Shown: positions 50,318 through 59,608 of the stretch, piece by piece | How the letters are laid out: each line of letters opens with the position of its first letter | Numbering within the stretch: the stretch's first letter is position 1 | Assembly (NCBI RefSeq): GCF_004216895.1 | Contig: NZ_SGXE01000001.1 | Span: 1,532,208-1,596,207, forward strand | DNA: 64,000 bases | Direction of reading: 5' to 3' | Origin: Aquimarina brevivitae | GTDB taxonomy: Bacteria; Bacteroidota; Bacteroidia; Flavobacteriales; Flavobacteriaceae | The notes under the pieces: generated by a model | Databases searched by the model: none | Seen by the model: only the letters and a program-made list of their open reading frames with translations | What the model was told of the DNA's origin: nothing | Program-made: the position numbers and the translations under genes

Positions 50318-51439
50318 TTAAAATTTATAAATGGCGCCTACCACAAAAGAAGCTAGTGTACTTGTAACCTCATCGTCTTTGTCTAAAAATACATCTTCAG
50401 ACGAATCTAATCTAAATTCTGGTTTTAAGGTTAAATCGCCAACATCATAACTGCCGGTTAGGGTTATCGCAATAACATCACCATCTCCTTCATTATCAAA
50501 CGCTATTGGAGAGATAAAACCACCACCATCTGCAAAAACCAGTCCGCCATTGTATTGGGCAAAGTATTCCCCTCTCAGTCCAATGGTAAAGGATTCGGAT
50601 GTTTTTAGTTGTGGATATAATGCGATTCCATAAAACCCTGAGGCGTCTCCGTCTCCTTGTGGTTCGGTGGATAAGTAAGTACCATTAATCCCTAAGTAAA
50701 AGCTTTCCGTAAGGTCCCAACCTGTGGTTAAATCTGCTTGGAATGTAGGGCCTACCGCTCCAGGCTCCCCTTCGTTGCCATATCTAAAGTTTAGAAACGC
50801 ACTACCTGTTTCTCCGCTATAGCCTAATTGAGCCCCCACGATATAAGTGTCAAAAGGATTACTTTCAGTATAATCGGTGGGGTTCATTACGGCTAGCATC
50901 GCAGACCATTCATCGTTAAGTGCAAAATCAGCTTTTAGTCCCGTATGCGAAAACGGACCGTAGGAAAACATATACGAGGTAGAGTAGTTAAAATTACCGA
51001 CTGGTGAGATCACCTCGTAGCCTAAGTAAGTATTAAAATTTCCAAATGTCAGCTTTACTTTTTCGGATACATTCCAGTAGACATACAATTGATTTACGAT
51101 TTGAGAAGATCCTGTAGAAAGAAAAACAGCTTCTTCGCCTCTGGGGCCGTATACTAAATCAGCTACAAAACCAACTTTTGATCCTTCATAATTCAATATC
51201 ACGTTTGCCATGCCCAAAGCAAATCCTGCTCTGTTTACAAAAGAAGTCCCCGGAGCAAAAAAATCACGATTATCTGCTGTGATGTTATAACGATAATATC
51301 CATCAACAGATCCGCTGACATTTACATTGTCGAACCATTTCTTTTCTGTTTCCTCCTGCGCTTGCATACCTAAAAAGCTCAGCGCTAAACTCATAAAAGT
51401 GAGTCTTTTTAAAATGTGTGTAAAGGTTTGTGTTTTCAT
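50318..51439 (-). CDS. outer-membrane beta-barrel protein (BBP2-like porin)
   Basis: 373 aa from ATG 51439 (MKTQTFTHILKRLTFMSLAL), with a signal peptide ending near GMQAQ. The rest is alternating beta-strands with aromatic girdles, an early VNVSGSVDGYYRYNI strand, FVNRAGFALGMANVILNYE and KVGFVADLVYGPRG, and a C-terminal Phe (VVGAIYKF). It fits the BBP2/DUF1597-type barrels of Bacteroidota. The 264-bp region upstream (51449-51712) is AT-rich with no gene. Confidence 0.88.
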   Translation of the reverse strand: MKTQTFTHILKRLTFMSLALSFLGMQAQEETEKKWFDNVNVSGSVDGYYRYNITADNRDFFAPGTSFVNRAGFALGMANVILNYEGSKVGFVADLVYGPRGEEAVFLSTGSSQIVNQLYVYWNVSEKVKLTFGNFNTYLGYEVISPVGNFNYSTSYMFSYGPFSHTGLKADFALNDEWSAMLAVMNPTDYTESNPFDTYIVGAQLGYSGETGSAFLNFRYGNEGEPGAVGPTFQADLTTGWDLTESFYLGINGTYLSTEPQGDGDASGFYGIALYPQLKTSESFTIGLRGEYFAQYNGGLVFADGGGFISPIAFDNEGDGDVIAITLTGSYDVGDLTLKPEFRLDSSEDVFLDKDDEVTSTLASFVVGAIYKF

Positions 51440-51712
51440 AATAAACAATTAATTATTCTTATAATTTGGTTTTTAATTGGTATGTTAAATCTATATGAAA
51501 ACATTCATAACCCAATGATAAACAAGGGGTAATTATTTATTTTTATCAGTTTTTGATTTTTAACCCTAATAAAATAGGGGTTTACTTTTTTAAATGATGC
51601 TTTTTTGAGAATATGAAACTGATTTTTTTAACGTTTTTTAGGGAAAATTTAAAATTAATCTTAATGAATAAGACAATAGGATTCGATTTTTAAAGTTTTT
51701 TAAGAGATTTGA

Positions 51713-52087
51713 TTAAAAGTTTTTAACTAAAAATACTCCTGTAACAACAGCTATGATTCCTAAGAGAAGTGAAAGCGAAAAATAGATCATAAAGCTAAGA
51801 TAGTCTCCGTTTTTTAACAATACATAGTTTTCAAATGAAAAGGCAGAAAAAGTAGTAAATCCACCGCAAAATCCTGTGGCTACTGTTAAAATCAAGGGTT
51901 GATAAGCACTGCTGTTTTTTAAGGCAAAGCCCATAACTACACCGATTAATAAGCTACCAACCACATTGACGGTCAAGGTGCCGTAGGGGATCAGGTTTTC
52001 TGGATTATTTGCAGTTTTGCTGATAAGGTATCTAAGTACACTACCTAGACCGCCACCTATAAAGATATATAGAAGATGTTTAAACAA
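51713..52087 (-). CDS. crcB: fluoride ion channel CrcB/Fluc
   Basis: 124 aa, four membrane helices. Conserved features are GGGLGSVLRYLIS, PYGTLTVNVVGSLLIG (the essential Asn) and ATGFCGGFTTFSAFSFEN (the Na-site TG and the Phe box). It exports fluoride as a dual-topology dimer. A fluoride riboswitch was looked for in the 60 bp upstream and not seen; that stretch holds the terminator of the preceding gene. Confidence 0.96.
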   Translation of the reverse strand: MFKHLLYIFIGGGLGSVLRYLISKTANNPENLIPYGTLTVNVVGSLLIGVVMGFALKNSSAYQPLILTVATGFCGGFTTFSAFSFENYVLLKNGDYLSFMIYFSLSLLLGIIAVVTGVFLVKNF

Positions 52088-52106
52088 CGGTTGTATATAA
52101 TTTAAG

Positions 52107-52140
52107 TAAACCTACAGCTATTGTGTATGCTGTAGGTTTA
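52107..52140 (-). terminator. terminator between SRPBCC gene and crcB
   Basis: AAACCTACAGC-N10-GCTGTAGGTTT hairpin, perfect 11-bp stem, 9 nt after the stop codon of the SRPBCC gene in its direction of transcription. Confidence 0.75.
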
Positions 52141-52148
52141 TGACTATT

Positions 52149-53183
52149 TTATTTGATTGGAATATATATTTCTGTAATCCATTCTGCAGGATTAGGCTGA
52201 ATATTTGGATCTACACGGTATACTTCAAAAGGAGAGCCGTTTTCGAGAGCCTCAAGGTTGTTTTTCGCCATATAATCATATGTTTTATCCCAGGCTTCTT
52301 CCAGGTTTTTAAAATCGCCCTTTAAAGTAGTTTTAATCACTTTTTGACGAGGCATAAAACCGCATAATACTGCGCTTTCTTGAGGGGTTATAACTTTATC
52401 TCTAGTAGGTATACCCACAGAATAAATTGCAGTACCCTGCTCTTCATTGTACTCATTATAAAGGGTAAAAGGCATTCCCGTTTTTGGAAGATTATTCTGA
52501 TACATATAGCTGTCCACTGTCGGTAGCATTTGTTTCATTTTTTCAGGTATGATTGCTATGTCTGAGGCCGTTGCAGAATACATATAAAATCCACCTCCGT
52601 GCTCTGTTACTCCATCTACACTGATGGAATAGGCTTCCATCCTTTCTTGTACATATTCTTCTATGTTATTAAGTCCTTTAGCATACATGGGTTTTATACT
52701 TTGTGATAATGTACTGTCCTGAATTACCCAATAAAGCTTTTCCATAAAGGACTGTGTTCCTTTCATTCCCCAGGTTACTTTAGTTTTCTTAGGTTCAATT
52801 TTTTCAAATTTCCAATACACATCACTTACACTTTCTCCCATCGGAGTGATAAACGTTATTTTTTGATCGATACTGCTAAAAGGTGCTACTTTTACGGTTT
52901 CCATATTTCCGTCACCTTCCGTTTCACTTTTCCAACTGTAATAAGCTCCGGGTCCACTAACCTTATCTGCATAGGTGATAATCATATCATCAGTTTCCTC
53001 CATCCAGGGTCCCCACTTTTCCCAAGTACGAAAATAATTGACGGTGTCAAATAATAATTCATCTGGTGCTTCAATAACTTTACTTTCTTCTACTTGATAA
53101 TCTCCATCAATGGTAAAAACATATACTGCTCCAGCAATAATGGCAAATAATAATAGAAAGAAAAGATATTTAATGATTTTCAT
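52149..53183 (-). CDS. membrane-anchored SRPBCC and GyrI-like effector-binding protein
   Basis: 344 aa. An N-terminal membrane helix (YLFFLLLFAIIAGAVYVFTI) is followed by an SRPBCC/START-like domain (about 30-180, with SKVIEAPDELLFDTVNYFRTWEKWGPW) and a GyrI-like effector-binding domain (about 190-344, with KTTLKGDFKNLEEAWDKTYDYMAKN and EVYRVDP). The combination is common in Bacteroidota and may bind small lipophilic molecules. Divergent from the DPP III gene. Confidence 0.88.
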   Translation of the reverse strand: MKIIKYLFFLLLFAIIAGAVYVFTIDGDYQVEESKVIEAPDELLFDTVNYFRTWEKWGPWMEETDDMIITYADKVSGPGAYYSWKSETEGDGNMETVKVAPFSSIDQKITFITPMGESVSDVYWKFEKIEPKKTKVTWGMKGTQSFMEKLYWVIQDSTLSQSIKPMYAKGLNNIEEYVQERMEAYSISVDGVTEHGGGFYMYSATASDIAIIPEKMKQMLPTVDSYMYQNNLPKTGMPFTLYNEYNEEQGTAIYSVGIPTRDKVITPQESAVLCGFMPRQKVIKTTLKGDFKNLEEAWDKTYDYMAKNNLEALENGSPFEVYRVDPNIQPNPAEWITEIYIPIK

Positions 53184-53276
53184 GACGATTGGTTTAAGAT
53201 GTTTGTTTAGCTAATATAAACATTTTTAACATCGATTTATTATTTTGCTATTTTTACCAAAATAAAATAATAATTT

Positions 53277-55328
53277 ATGAAGATTTTTAAAATATGCTTA
53301 ACCTTGGCGATTGCAATCGGTGTTATTGCGTGTAAGAATGAGCCGAGCGTTCAAGATCAAATTAACAGCCAAAAAGATCAGCAACCGGCTGTGTCCGATA
53401 AATTTGATTATACGGTAGAGCAATTTGCCGATATCAAAATTTTGCGATACCAAATTCCGGGTTGGGACAATTTGTCGCTCGACAAAAAAAAGTTAGTGTA
53501 TTATCTGGTTCAAGCAGGTCTTAGTGGTAGAGATATTATGTGGGATCAAAACTACCGACATAACCTAAGCATTCGCAAAGCTTTAGAAAATAGCTACACT
53601 TCTTATCAAGGAGATAAGAATACTGAGGATTGGAAAGCTTTTGAAGAGTACCTAAAGCGGGTTTGGTTTTCGAATGGGATACACCATCATTACAGTAATG
53701 ATAAATTAAAACCTTCTTTTTCTAAGGAATATTTGTCAATACTATTAGCAGAGACGAATACGGAGCTTAGTGGAGAGGCATTTGACGTTATTTTTAACAA
53801 CAAAGATGCTAAGAAAGTAAATCAAGCTAAAGGTATTGATAACGTAGCCCAATCGGCTGTAAATTTTTATGGACCTAACGTAACTAATGCGGACGTGGAA
53901 GCATTTTATGCCAAAAAGAAGTCCCCTAACCCAGATCAACCATTATCATTTGGTTTAAACTCTAAGTTGGTTAAAGAAAATGGAGAACTTAAGGAGAAAG
54001 TGTACAAATCAGGTGGCTTGTATGGCTCCGCTATTGATCAAATTATTGTGTGGTTAGAAAAGGCTAAAGGTGTAGCAGAAAACCAACAGCAAGGAGATGC
54101 CATAGGTCTACTGATCGAATATTATAAGACAGGTGACCTCAAAACCTGGGACGATTATAACGTAGCTTGGACCAAGGCTACCGAAGGTGATATCGACTAT
54201 ATCAATAGTTTTATTGAAGTGTACAATGATCCACTAGGCTACCGAGGATCTTATGAAACTATTGTGCAAATTAAGGATTTTGATATGTCCGAGAAAATGG
54301 CAGTATTATCAGAAAATGCACAGTGGTTTGAAGATAATTCACCATTGATGGAAGCGCATAAGAAAGAAAATGTTGTGGGGGTAAGCTATAAAGTAGTTAC
54401 CGTAGCAGGAGAAGCAGGTGATGCATCACCAAGTACGCCGATAGGTGTAAATTTACCCAACGCCAATTGGATCAGAAAAGAAGTGGGATCTAAATCCGTT
54501 TCGCTAGGTAATATCATCAACGCTTACAATAACGCTGGTGGATCAGATAGATTAAAAGAATTTGCACACGATGAAGAGGAAATTCAATTGGAAGAAAAGT
54601 ATGGTCAATTAGCGGATAAACTACATACAGCATTGCACGAAGTTATCGGTCATGCTTCTGGACAATTAAATCCTGGAGTTGGAGAAACCAAAGAAACCTT
54701 AAAAAATTACGCTTCAACTTTAGAAGAGGGTCGAGCTGATTTAGTTGGGTTGTATTATCTAATGGATCCTAAATTAGAGGAACTAGGTTTAGTAGAAGAT
54801 TGGAAAGCAGTAGGAAAAGCAGCATATGACGGTTATATCCGCAATGGTTTGATGACTCAACTTATTCGTTTAAACTTAGGTGATGATGTAGAAGAAGCAC
54901 ATATGCGTAACCGCCAATGGGTTAGTGCTTGGGCGTATGAACAAGGCAAAGCCGATAATGTTATTGAAAAAGTAACAAAAGACGGTAAAACCTATTTTAA
55001 TATCAATGACTACGAAAAGCTTAAAGAGATTTTTGGAAGACTACTTAAGGAAACTCAAAGAATTAAATCTGAAGGTGACTACAAAGCAGCCGAAGAATTG
55101 GTAGAAGGTTATGGAGTTAAAGTAGACCAGGCTATACACGAGGAAGTTCTGGAGCGAAATAAACAATTTACATCAGCTCCTTACAGTGGATTTGTAAATC
55201 CAGTTTTAGTTCCTGAAACTAATGAAGCTGGAGAGATCACAGATATTAAGATAACACAGCCGGAAGACTTTGTTTCTCAAATGTTAGACTATAGTAAAAA
55301 CTATAATTATTTGCCTGTGGTAAATTAA
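53277..55328 (+). CDS. dipeptidyl-peptidase III (M49), lipoprotein
   Basis: 683 aa. Lipobox at Cys19 (GVIAC). Zinc motif His454-Glu-Val-Ile-Gly-His459 in LHTALHEVIGHASGQLNPG and the third ligand in LEEGRADLVGLYYL (about 483-484). The hexapeptide HEVIGH follows the HExxGH form of M49 rather than classical HExxH. It cleaves dipeptides from peptide N-termini, here in the cell envelope. It ends at a bidirectional terminator. Confidence 0.94.
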   Translation: MKIFKICLTLAIAIGVIACKNEPSVQDQINSQKDQQPAVSDKFDYTVEQFADIKILRYQIPGWDNLSLDKKKLVYYLVQAGLSGRDIMWDQNYRHNLSIRKALENSYTSYQGDKNTEDWKAFEEYLKRVWFSNGIHHHYSNDKLKPSFSKEYLSILLAETNTELSGEAFDVIFNNKDAKKVNQAKGIDNVAQSAVNFYGPNVTNADVEAFYAKKKSPNPDQPLSFGLNSKLVKENGELKEKVYKSGGLYGSAIDQIIVWLEKAKGVAENQQQGDAIGLLIEYYKTGDLKTWDDYNVAWTKATEGDIDYINSFIEVYNDPLGYRGSYETIVQIKDFDMSEKMAVLSENAQWFEDNSPLMEAHKKENVVGVSYKVVTVAGEAGDASPSTPIGVNLPNANWIRKEVGSKSVSLGNIINAYNNAGGSDRLKEFAHDEEEIQLEEKYGQLADKLHTALHEVIGHASGQLNPGVGETKETLKNYASTLEEGRADLVGLYYLMDPKLEELGLVEDWKAVGKAAYDGYIRNGLMTQLIRLNLGDDVEEAHMRNRQWVSAWAYEQGKADNVIEKVTKDGKTYFNINDYEKLKEIFGRLLKETQRIKSEGDYKAAEELVEGYGVKVDQAIHEEVLERNKQFTSAPYSGFVNPVLVPETNEAGEITDIKITQPEDFVSQMLDYSKNYNYLPVVN

Positions 55329-55350
55329 TAGAGCAATACATACAGTATTC

Positions 55351-55385
55351 AAAAAAGGTGTCACTTAATTAGGGCACCTTTTTTT
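55351..55385. terminator. bidirectional terminator
   Basis: AAAAAAGGTG / CACCTTTTTT stem between the convergent DPP III gene and the 62-aa membrane protein gene; it overlaps the stop codon of the latter. Confidence 0.85.
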
Positions 55386-55572
55386 ATGGGTGCAAATAAC
55401 TTTTAAGCGCAAATAACAGCGCCACAAACACCGTGAATGCCAGTAAAATATACAAGCTTCCTCTGTAGTATTTGCGGTGTAAGGTAATGTCTTTTCGGTA
55501 GCTATAAATCATTATGATTATAAACGCTAAAACGAAGCAACCTGCAAATATCAACTGACCTGTACTAAACAT
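55384..55572 (-). CDS. small two-helix membrane protein
   Basis: 62 aa: MFSTGQLIFAGCFVLAFIII, a basic loop (SYRKDITLHRKYYRG) and a second helix (LYILLAFTVFVALLFAL). It is a plausible real gene because small proteins of this exact plan are frequent in Flavobacteriia. Function unknown. Confidence 0.75.
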   Translation of the reverse strand: MFSTGQLIFAGCFVLAFIIIMIYSYRKDITLHRKYYRGSLYILLAFTVFVALLFALKSYLHP

Positions 55573-55616
55573 AAATTCTTATTTTTACGGCAAAGATAAT
55601 TGATAAAAAAATAATC

Positions 55617-56003
55617 ATGAAAGATAAGATTACTGCCGTGCAAGAATTTCATACCGCGTTCAACATTGGTTATCAAAAAGAGCCGATAGCTGATTTAGGC
55701 AAAGCCAAAAACCTTCTTCGCTTTAATCTAATGAAAGAGGAGAATGAAGAATATTTAGAAGCTGCCGAGGACGGTAATATCGTTGAGGTTGCCGATGCTT
55801 TAGGTGATATGCTTTATATTTTATGCGGAACAATTATAGAGCATGGATTACAACACAAAATTGAAGAGGTCTTCCATGAGATTCAACGTAGTAATATGAG
55901 TAAGCTAGGCGAAGACGGTAAACCGATTTATAGAGAAGACGGTAAGGTCTTGAAAGGCCCTAATTACTTTAAGCCTAATATTAAGGAAATTTTGGATCGT
56001 TAA
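55617..56003 (+). CDS. MazG-like / PRA-PH-type nucleotide pyrophosphohydrolase
   Basis: 128 aa, all-alpha NTP-PPase. Metal-binding Glu/Asp motifs: MKEENEEYLEAAEDG and EVADALGDMLYILCGT. The C-terminal tail SNMSKLGEDGKPIYREDGKVLKGPNYF is typical of phage/house-cleaning MazG-like proteins. It probably hydrolyses non-canonical NTPs. Confidence 0.9.
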   Translation: MKDKITAVQEFHTAFNIGYQKEPIADLGKAKNLLRFNLMKEENEEYLEAAEDGNIVEVADALGDMLYILCGTIIEHGLQHKIEEVFHEIQRSNMSKLGEDGKPIYREDGKVLKGPNYFKPNIKEILDR

Positions 56004-56119
56004 TAGAGGCTATAAAATCCTGCCACCAACATAAAAAACTACACGCTGAGTTCATAATGCCTTTTACTATAGGACTGTATGTACTCAGCGTGAAAATAAA
56101 AAAGTATAATTTTGTAGGT

Positions 56120-57187
56120 TTATACTTTGTATCGCCATCCAAAAGTATCCTCCGCTTTGTTGTATTGGATATCCATTAATGCTTTTTTAAAATGTGCTGC
56201 ATAGGGATTGTCTTGCTTTGGTAATTCGTAGTGTTCCCCTTTGTAACCAAAGGCTTTTACGGGGCTTATCACTGCGGCGGTTCCCGCACCAAAAATTTCA
56301 TTTAAGTTGCCATTTTTTGCAGCTGCTATTATTTCTTCTACTTTTATAGGTCGTACTTCTATGTCGTATCCTTGTTTTTCTGCTAAAGCGATTAAGCTTT
56401 TACGGGTAACCCCATCCAAAATTCGGTCACTAACTGGTGCAGTTATTAACTTATCTCCAATTCTAAAAAACACATTCATCGTACCTGCTTCTTCTAGGTA
56501 CTCGTGTGTGTTGGCATCGGTCCAGATGATTTGTTGGTAACCTTTTTCTTTAGCCAGTTTAGTTGGATAAAATTGACCAGCATAATTACCAGCCGCTTTG
56601 GCATAACCAAACCCACCATTTGCAGATCGACTGTATTTTTCTTCTATCAATACACTAACATCACCACTATAATAGGCTTGTGCCGGAGAGCAAATAATAA
56701 TAAAACGGTATTCATTAGCCTCAGAGGCAGAAACACTAGGTTGTGTAGCAATAACAAAAGGTCTGATGTAAAGCGAATTTCCATAACCCGGTTTAATCCA
56801 ATCGTTATCCAACTGAAGTAAAGTGGTTAGTCCTTCAAAGAAATAATGTTCAGGAAATTCAGGCATTGCCAGTCGTTCAGCTGACTTATTGATACGGTTG
56901 TAGTTTTCATCAGGTCTGAATAAGAAAACATCGCCATTGTCATCTTTATAGGCTTTCATACCCTCAAAAACTGCTTGTCCATAATGAAAAACCCGAGCTG
57001 AAGGATCAAAACTCATCGGTCCATAGGGTGTGATCTTAGGGGTTTGCCATTTGCCATCCACATAATCACAAACAAACATATGGTCAGTAAAAATTTTACC
57101 AAACGTCAGGTTTTCAAAGTCAACTTGATCTATTTTAGACGTTTTTGCCTTATGTATCTCTACGGTCTGCGAAGTTGTGTTTTTCAT
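56120..57187 (-). CDS. ilvE: branched-chain amino acid aminotransferase
   Basis: 355 aa, fold-type IV PLP enzyme, type II BCAT. PLP lysine Lys197 in GFGYAKAAGNYAG; other motifs are VFHYGQAVFEGMKAYK, LYIRPFVIAT, EYLEEAGTMNVFFRI and the phosphate loop GAGTAAVISPV. It transfers the amino group for Leu, Ile and Val. The predicted transcript begins with a hairpin (57213-57255). Confidence 0.97.
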   Translation of the reverse strand: MKNTTSQTVEIHKAKTSKIDQVDFENLTFGKIFTDHMFVCDYVDGKWQTPKITPYGPMSFDPSARVFHYGQAVFEGMKAYKDDNGDVFLFRPDENYNRINKSAERLAMPEFPEHYFFEGLTTLLQLDNDWIKPGYGNSLYIRPFVIATQPSVSASEANEYRFIIICSPAQAYYSGDVSVLIEEKYSRSANGGFGYAKAAGNYAGQFYPTKLAKEKGYQQIIWTDANTHEYLEEAGTMNVFFRIGDKLITAPVSDRILDGVTRKSLIALAEKQGYDIEVRPIKVEEIIAAAKNGNLNEIFGAGTAAVISPVKAFGYKGEHYELPKQDNPYAAHFKKALMDIQYNKAEDTFGWRYKV

Positions 57188-57212
57188 TGGATTTGTTTAA
57201 ATTTAAAATTCG

Positions 57213-57272
57213 GAGAAACCACACGCAAGAATTGCGTTTTTAAAATTTGTTTCTCATAACTTCACAAAAATA
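57213..57272 (-). promoter_or_regulatory. ilvE promoter and 5'-terminal leader hairpin
   Basis: -7 box TATTTTTG (complement of 57265-57272). The predicted transcript starts within a few bases of GAGAAAC (complement of 57249-57255), which pairs with GTTTCTC (complement of 57213-57219). Inside it is a second stem ACGCAA-TTC-TTGCGT. The result is a two-part hairpin at the extreme 5' end, with no U run after it. Confidence 0.5.
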
Positions 57273-57340
57273 CTTTTTTCTGGGCAAATTGAAATTCTAA
57301 AAATGTTTAATTTTACCAAATTCAGTAATTCAAACGTAAT

Positions 57341-57844
57341 ATGAAAAAATTAGGATTATTTTTTACCGTGCTTGTCTTAACAATTGCCTGCCAAAAGAAT
57401 TATGACAAAACTTATGTTTCTTTGTCAAAAGTAAAAACCGAAAACTACGCACCATTTGGGGAATCGGTGACTATGGATAAAATTTATAGTCAAGATGCTA
57501 TCGCTTCTACCTATCAAAAATTAGAAGAAGGGGATACCTTGGATATAGCATTTACTAGTACCGTTAATGATGTGTGTAAAGCTAAAGGTTGTTGGATGAA
57601 GCTTGGTCTTAATCAAGAAGAAACTATGGTGAAATTTAAAGACTACAGTTTTTTTGTGCCCAAGGATATCCAAGGCAAAGAAGTTATTGTACAAGGTAAA
57701 GCATTTGTTACTGAGATGTCTGTAGAGGACCAAAAACATTTTGCAAAAGATGGTGGTCAATCTGAAGAAGAAATTGCCAAAATTACAACGCCTAAAAAAA
57801 CCTATTCTTTTACAGCTGATGCAGTATTAGTGAAAAACCAATAA
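57341..57844 (+). CDS. DUF4920 lipoprotein
   Basis: 167 aa with lipobox Cys17 (LTIAC). The DUF4920 core has GDTLDIAFTSTVNDVCKAKGCWMKLGL, with the conserved C-x4-GCWM, and DYSFFVPKDIQGKEVIVQGKA. This Cys-rich motif suggests metal or heme-related binding, though function is unknown. It overlaps the mnmD start by one base (TAATG), so the two genes are coupled. Confidence 0.9.
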   Translation: MKKLGLFFTVLVLTIACQKNYDKTYVSLSKVKTENYAPFGESVTMDKIYSQDAIASTYQKLEEGDTLDIAFTSTVNDVCKAKGCWMKLGLNQEETMVKFKDYSFFVPKDIQGKEVIVQGKAFVTEMSVEDQKHFAKDGGQSEEEIAKITTPKKTYSFTADAVLVKNQ

Positions 57845-58530
57845 TGCAGAAACCTCAAAAAAGAGAGATACTCATTACGGGAGATGGATCTGCAACCATT
57901 CATCTCCCAGATTGGAATGAGCAATACCATTCTAAACACGGTGCTATCCAAGAAGCGAAGCACGTCTTCATAAAACACGGATTTCACTACAGCACAAAAC
58001 GAAATACGAATACTCCCTTGTCAATTCTCGAAATTGGCTTCGGTACAGGTTTAAATGCTTTTATCACATATTTAGAAGCTAACAATAACGCCGTGCCAAT
58101 ACAGTATACTGGGGTTGAGGCTTACCCTGTAGCGCTAAAAGAAATACAGCAACTGCATTATGCCAAACAGCTTGATGTAGCCGGGGAGGCAGCCAGTTTC
58201 TTAGCGATGCACGACGCACCCTGGGAAAGCCCTACGAGCATAGGTGACAACTTTTCATTAACCAAAAGAAAGCAGTTTTTTAAGGACATTGCTGATGAGC
58301 ATTGTTACGATCTGATTTATTTCGACGCCTTTGGTGCCCGTGTGCAACCTGAATTGTGGACGGTCGCAATCTTTAAAAAAATGTATATCGCATTAAAAAC
58401 CCAAGGAGTTTTGGTTACCTATGCAGCTAAAGGAAGCGTGCGGAGAGCTATGGAAGAGGTTGGTTTTACTGTGGAGCGCTTACCTGGACCTCCTGGTAAA
58501 CGGGAAATGTTAAGGGCACTAAAACCTTAG
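57844..58530 (+). CDS. mnmD: tRNA 5-methylaminomethyl-2-thiouridine methyltransferase
   Basis: 228 aa, the stand-alone MnmD (MnmC2-like) form. SAM motif I ILEIGFGTGLNAFIT, acidic VEAYP, motif YDLIYFDAFGARVQPELWT, and the closing VERLPGPPGKREMLRA, characteristic of MnmC/MnmD. It carries out the last methylation of mnm5s2U34 in tRNAs. It starts within the stop codon of the DUF4920 gene. Confidence 0.93.
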   Translation: MQKPQKREILITGDGSATIHLPDWNEQYHSKHGAIQEAKHVFIKHGFHYSTKRNTNTPLSILEIGFGTGLNAFITYLEANNNAVPIQYTGVEAYPVALKEIQQLHYAKQLDVAGEAASFLAMHDAPWESPTSIGDNFSLTKRKQFFKDIADEHCYDLIYFDAFGARVQPELWTVAIFKKMYIALKTQGVLVTYAAKGSVRRAMEEVGFTVERLPGPPGKREMLRALKP

Positions 58531-58630
58531 TGTTTTTTAGACAAGTTTAACAGCATTTGGTCTGTTAAACCTTTAATAAATCCATAGGAATTATACTGGT
58601 GTTCTTCGTAATTTGTGTCAAAACTAAGCT

Positions 58631-59542
58631 ATGAGGGTTTTAATAACCGGCGCTACTGGTATGATTGGTCAAGAAGTTGTAAAACTTTGTCATCAGTCTG
58701 GTATACGGGTTAATTATCTTACTACAAGTAAAAGCAAAATAGTTTCTGAAGGAAACTATCAGGGTTTTTATTGGAACCCTGCCAAAGGTGATATCGATGC
58801 TGCCTGTTTTGATGACGTTGAGGTAATCATAAACTTAGTTGGAGCCACAATTGCCAAGCGTTGGACGCCTAAATATCGCAAAGAAATTATTAATAGTAGA
58901 GTACAAAGTACTAATCTGCTGCGCGAAACTTTAATTAACACCAAACACAGTATTCGACAAATCGTTTCCGCAAGTGCTATAGGAATTTACCCTAGCTCTT
59001 TGCAGAACTATTATAGAGAAACGAGTAGTGAAAAAGATTTTGGCTTTCTGGGGGATGTGGTGAATAAGTGGGAGTATAGCGTAGAAAAATTCAATGCTTT
59101 AGATATAGATGTGTGTATCTTAAGAATAGGCTTAGTCCTAGCCAGTAAAGGAGGCGCTTATCCTAAAATTGCTAAACCCATAAAATATGGACTTGGGGCT
59201 GTTTTTGGAAGCGGTAAACAGTGGCAGAGTTGGATTCATATAGACGATTTAGCTGCAATCTTTTTGTTTGCCGTAGAACAAGAACTTATTGGCGTATTTA
59301 ATGCGGTGGCACCTAATCCAGTTACGAATCATAAATTAACACATTGTACAGCAAACGAATTGGACAAGACTATATACTTGCCAAGAGTTCCAAAATTTGC
59401 AATGGCATTACTTTTAGGTAAAATGCATCGTTTATTATTTGATAGTCAACGAGTAAGTGCGGATAAAATTCAAGAGGCAGGCTATAGTTTTATTTATGAC
59501 AACCTTCCCCCTGCGGTTAAGGATTTAGTGCAAGATATATAG
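58631..59542 (+). CDS. TIGR01777-type NAD-dependent epimerase
   Basis: 303 aa extended SDR. Nucleotide-binding ITGATGMIGQEVV at the N-terminus, VIINLVGATIAKRWTPKYRKEIINSR, SASAIGIYP, and GSGKQWQSWIHIDDLAAIF. It matches the TIGR01777 (YfcH/SULA-like) group; the substrate is unknown. It is followed by a terminator convergent with the YceI gene. Confidence 0.92.
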   Translation: MRVLITGATGMIGQEVVKLCHQSGIRVNYLTTSKSKIVSEGNYQGFYWNPAKGDIDAACFDDVEVIINLVGATIAKRWTPKYRKEIINSRVQSTNLLRETLINTKHSIRQIVSASAIGIYPSSLQNYYRETSSEKDFGFLGDVVNKWEYSVEKFNALDIDVCILRIGLVLASKGGAYPKIAKPIKYGLGAVFGSGKQWQSWIHIDDLAAIFLFAVEQELIGVFNAVAPNPVTNHKLTHCTANELDKTIYLPRVPKFAMALLLGKMHRLLFDSQRVSADKIQEAGYSFIYDNLPPAVKDLVQDI

Positions 59543-59553
59543 GTTTTTTTGAA

Positions 59554-59590
59554 ATAAATAAAAGCTGCTTTTCTAAAGCAGCCTTTATTT
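59554..59590. terminator. bidirectional terminator
   Basis: AAAGCTGCTTT-TCT-AAAGCAGC with flanking A/T runs, between the convergent epimerase and YceI genes. Confidence 0.85.
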
Positions 59591-59608
59591 ATAAGAATTA
59601 TTGTACTA

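Noticed and set aside
52088..52148. Possible fluoride riboswitch before crcB
   Set aside because: The stretch contains only the terminator hairpin of the preceding gene; no fluoride-riboswitch-like pseudoknot pattern was seen.
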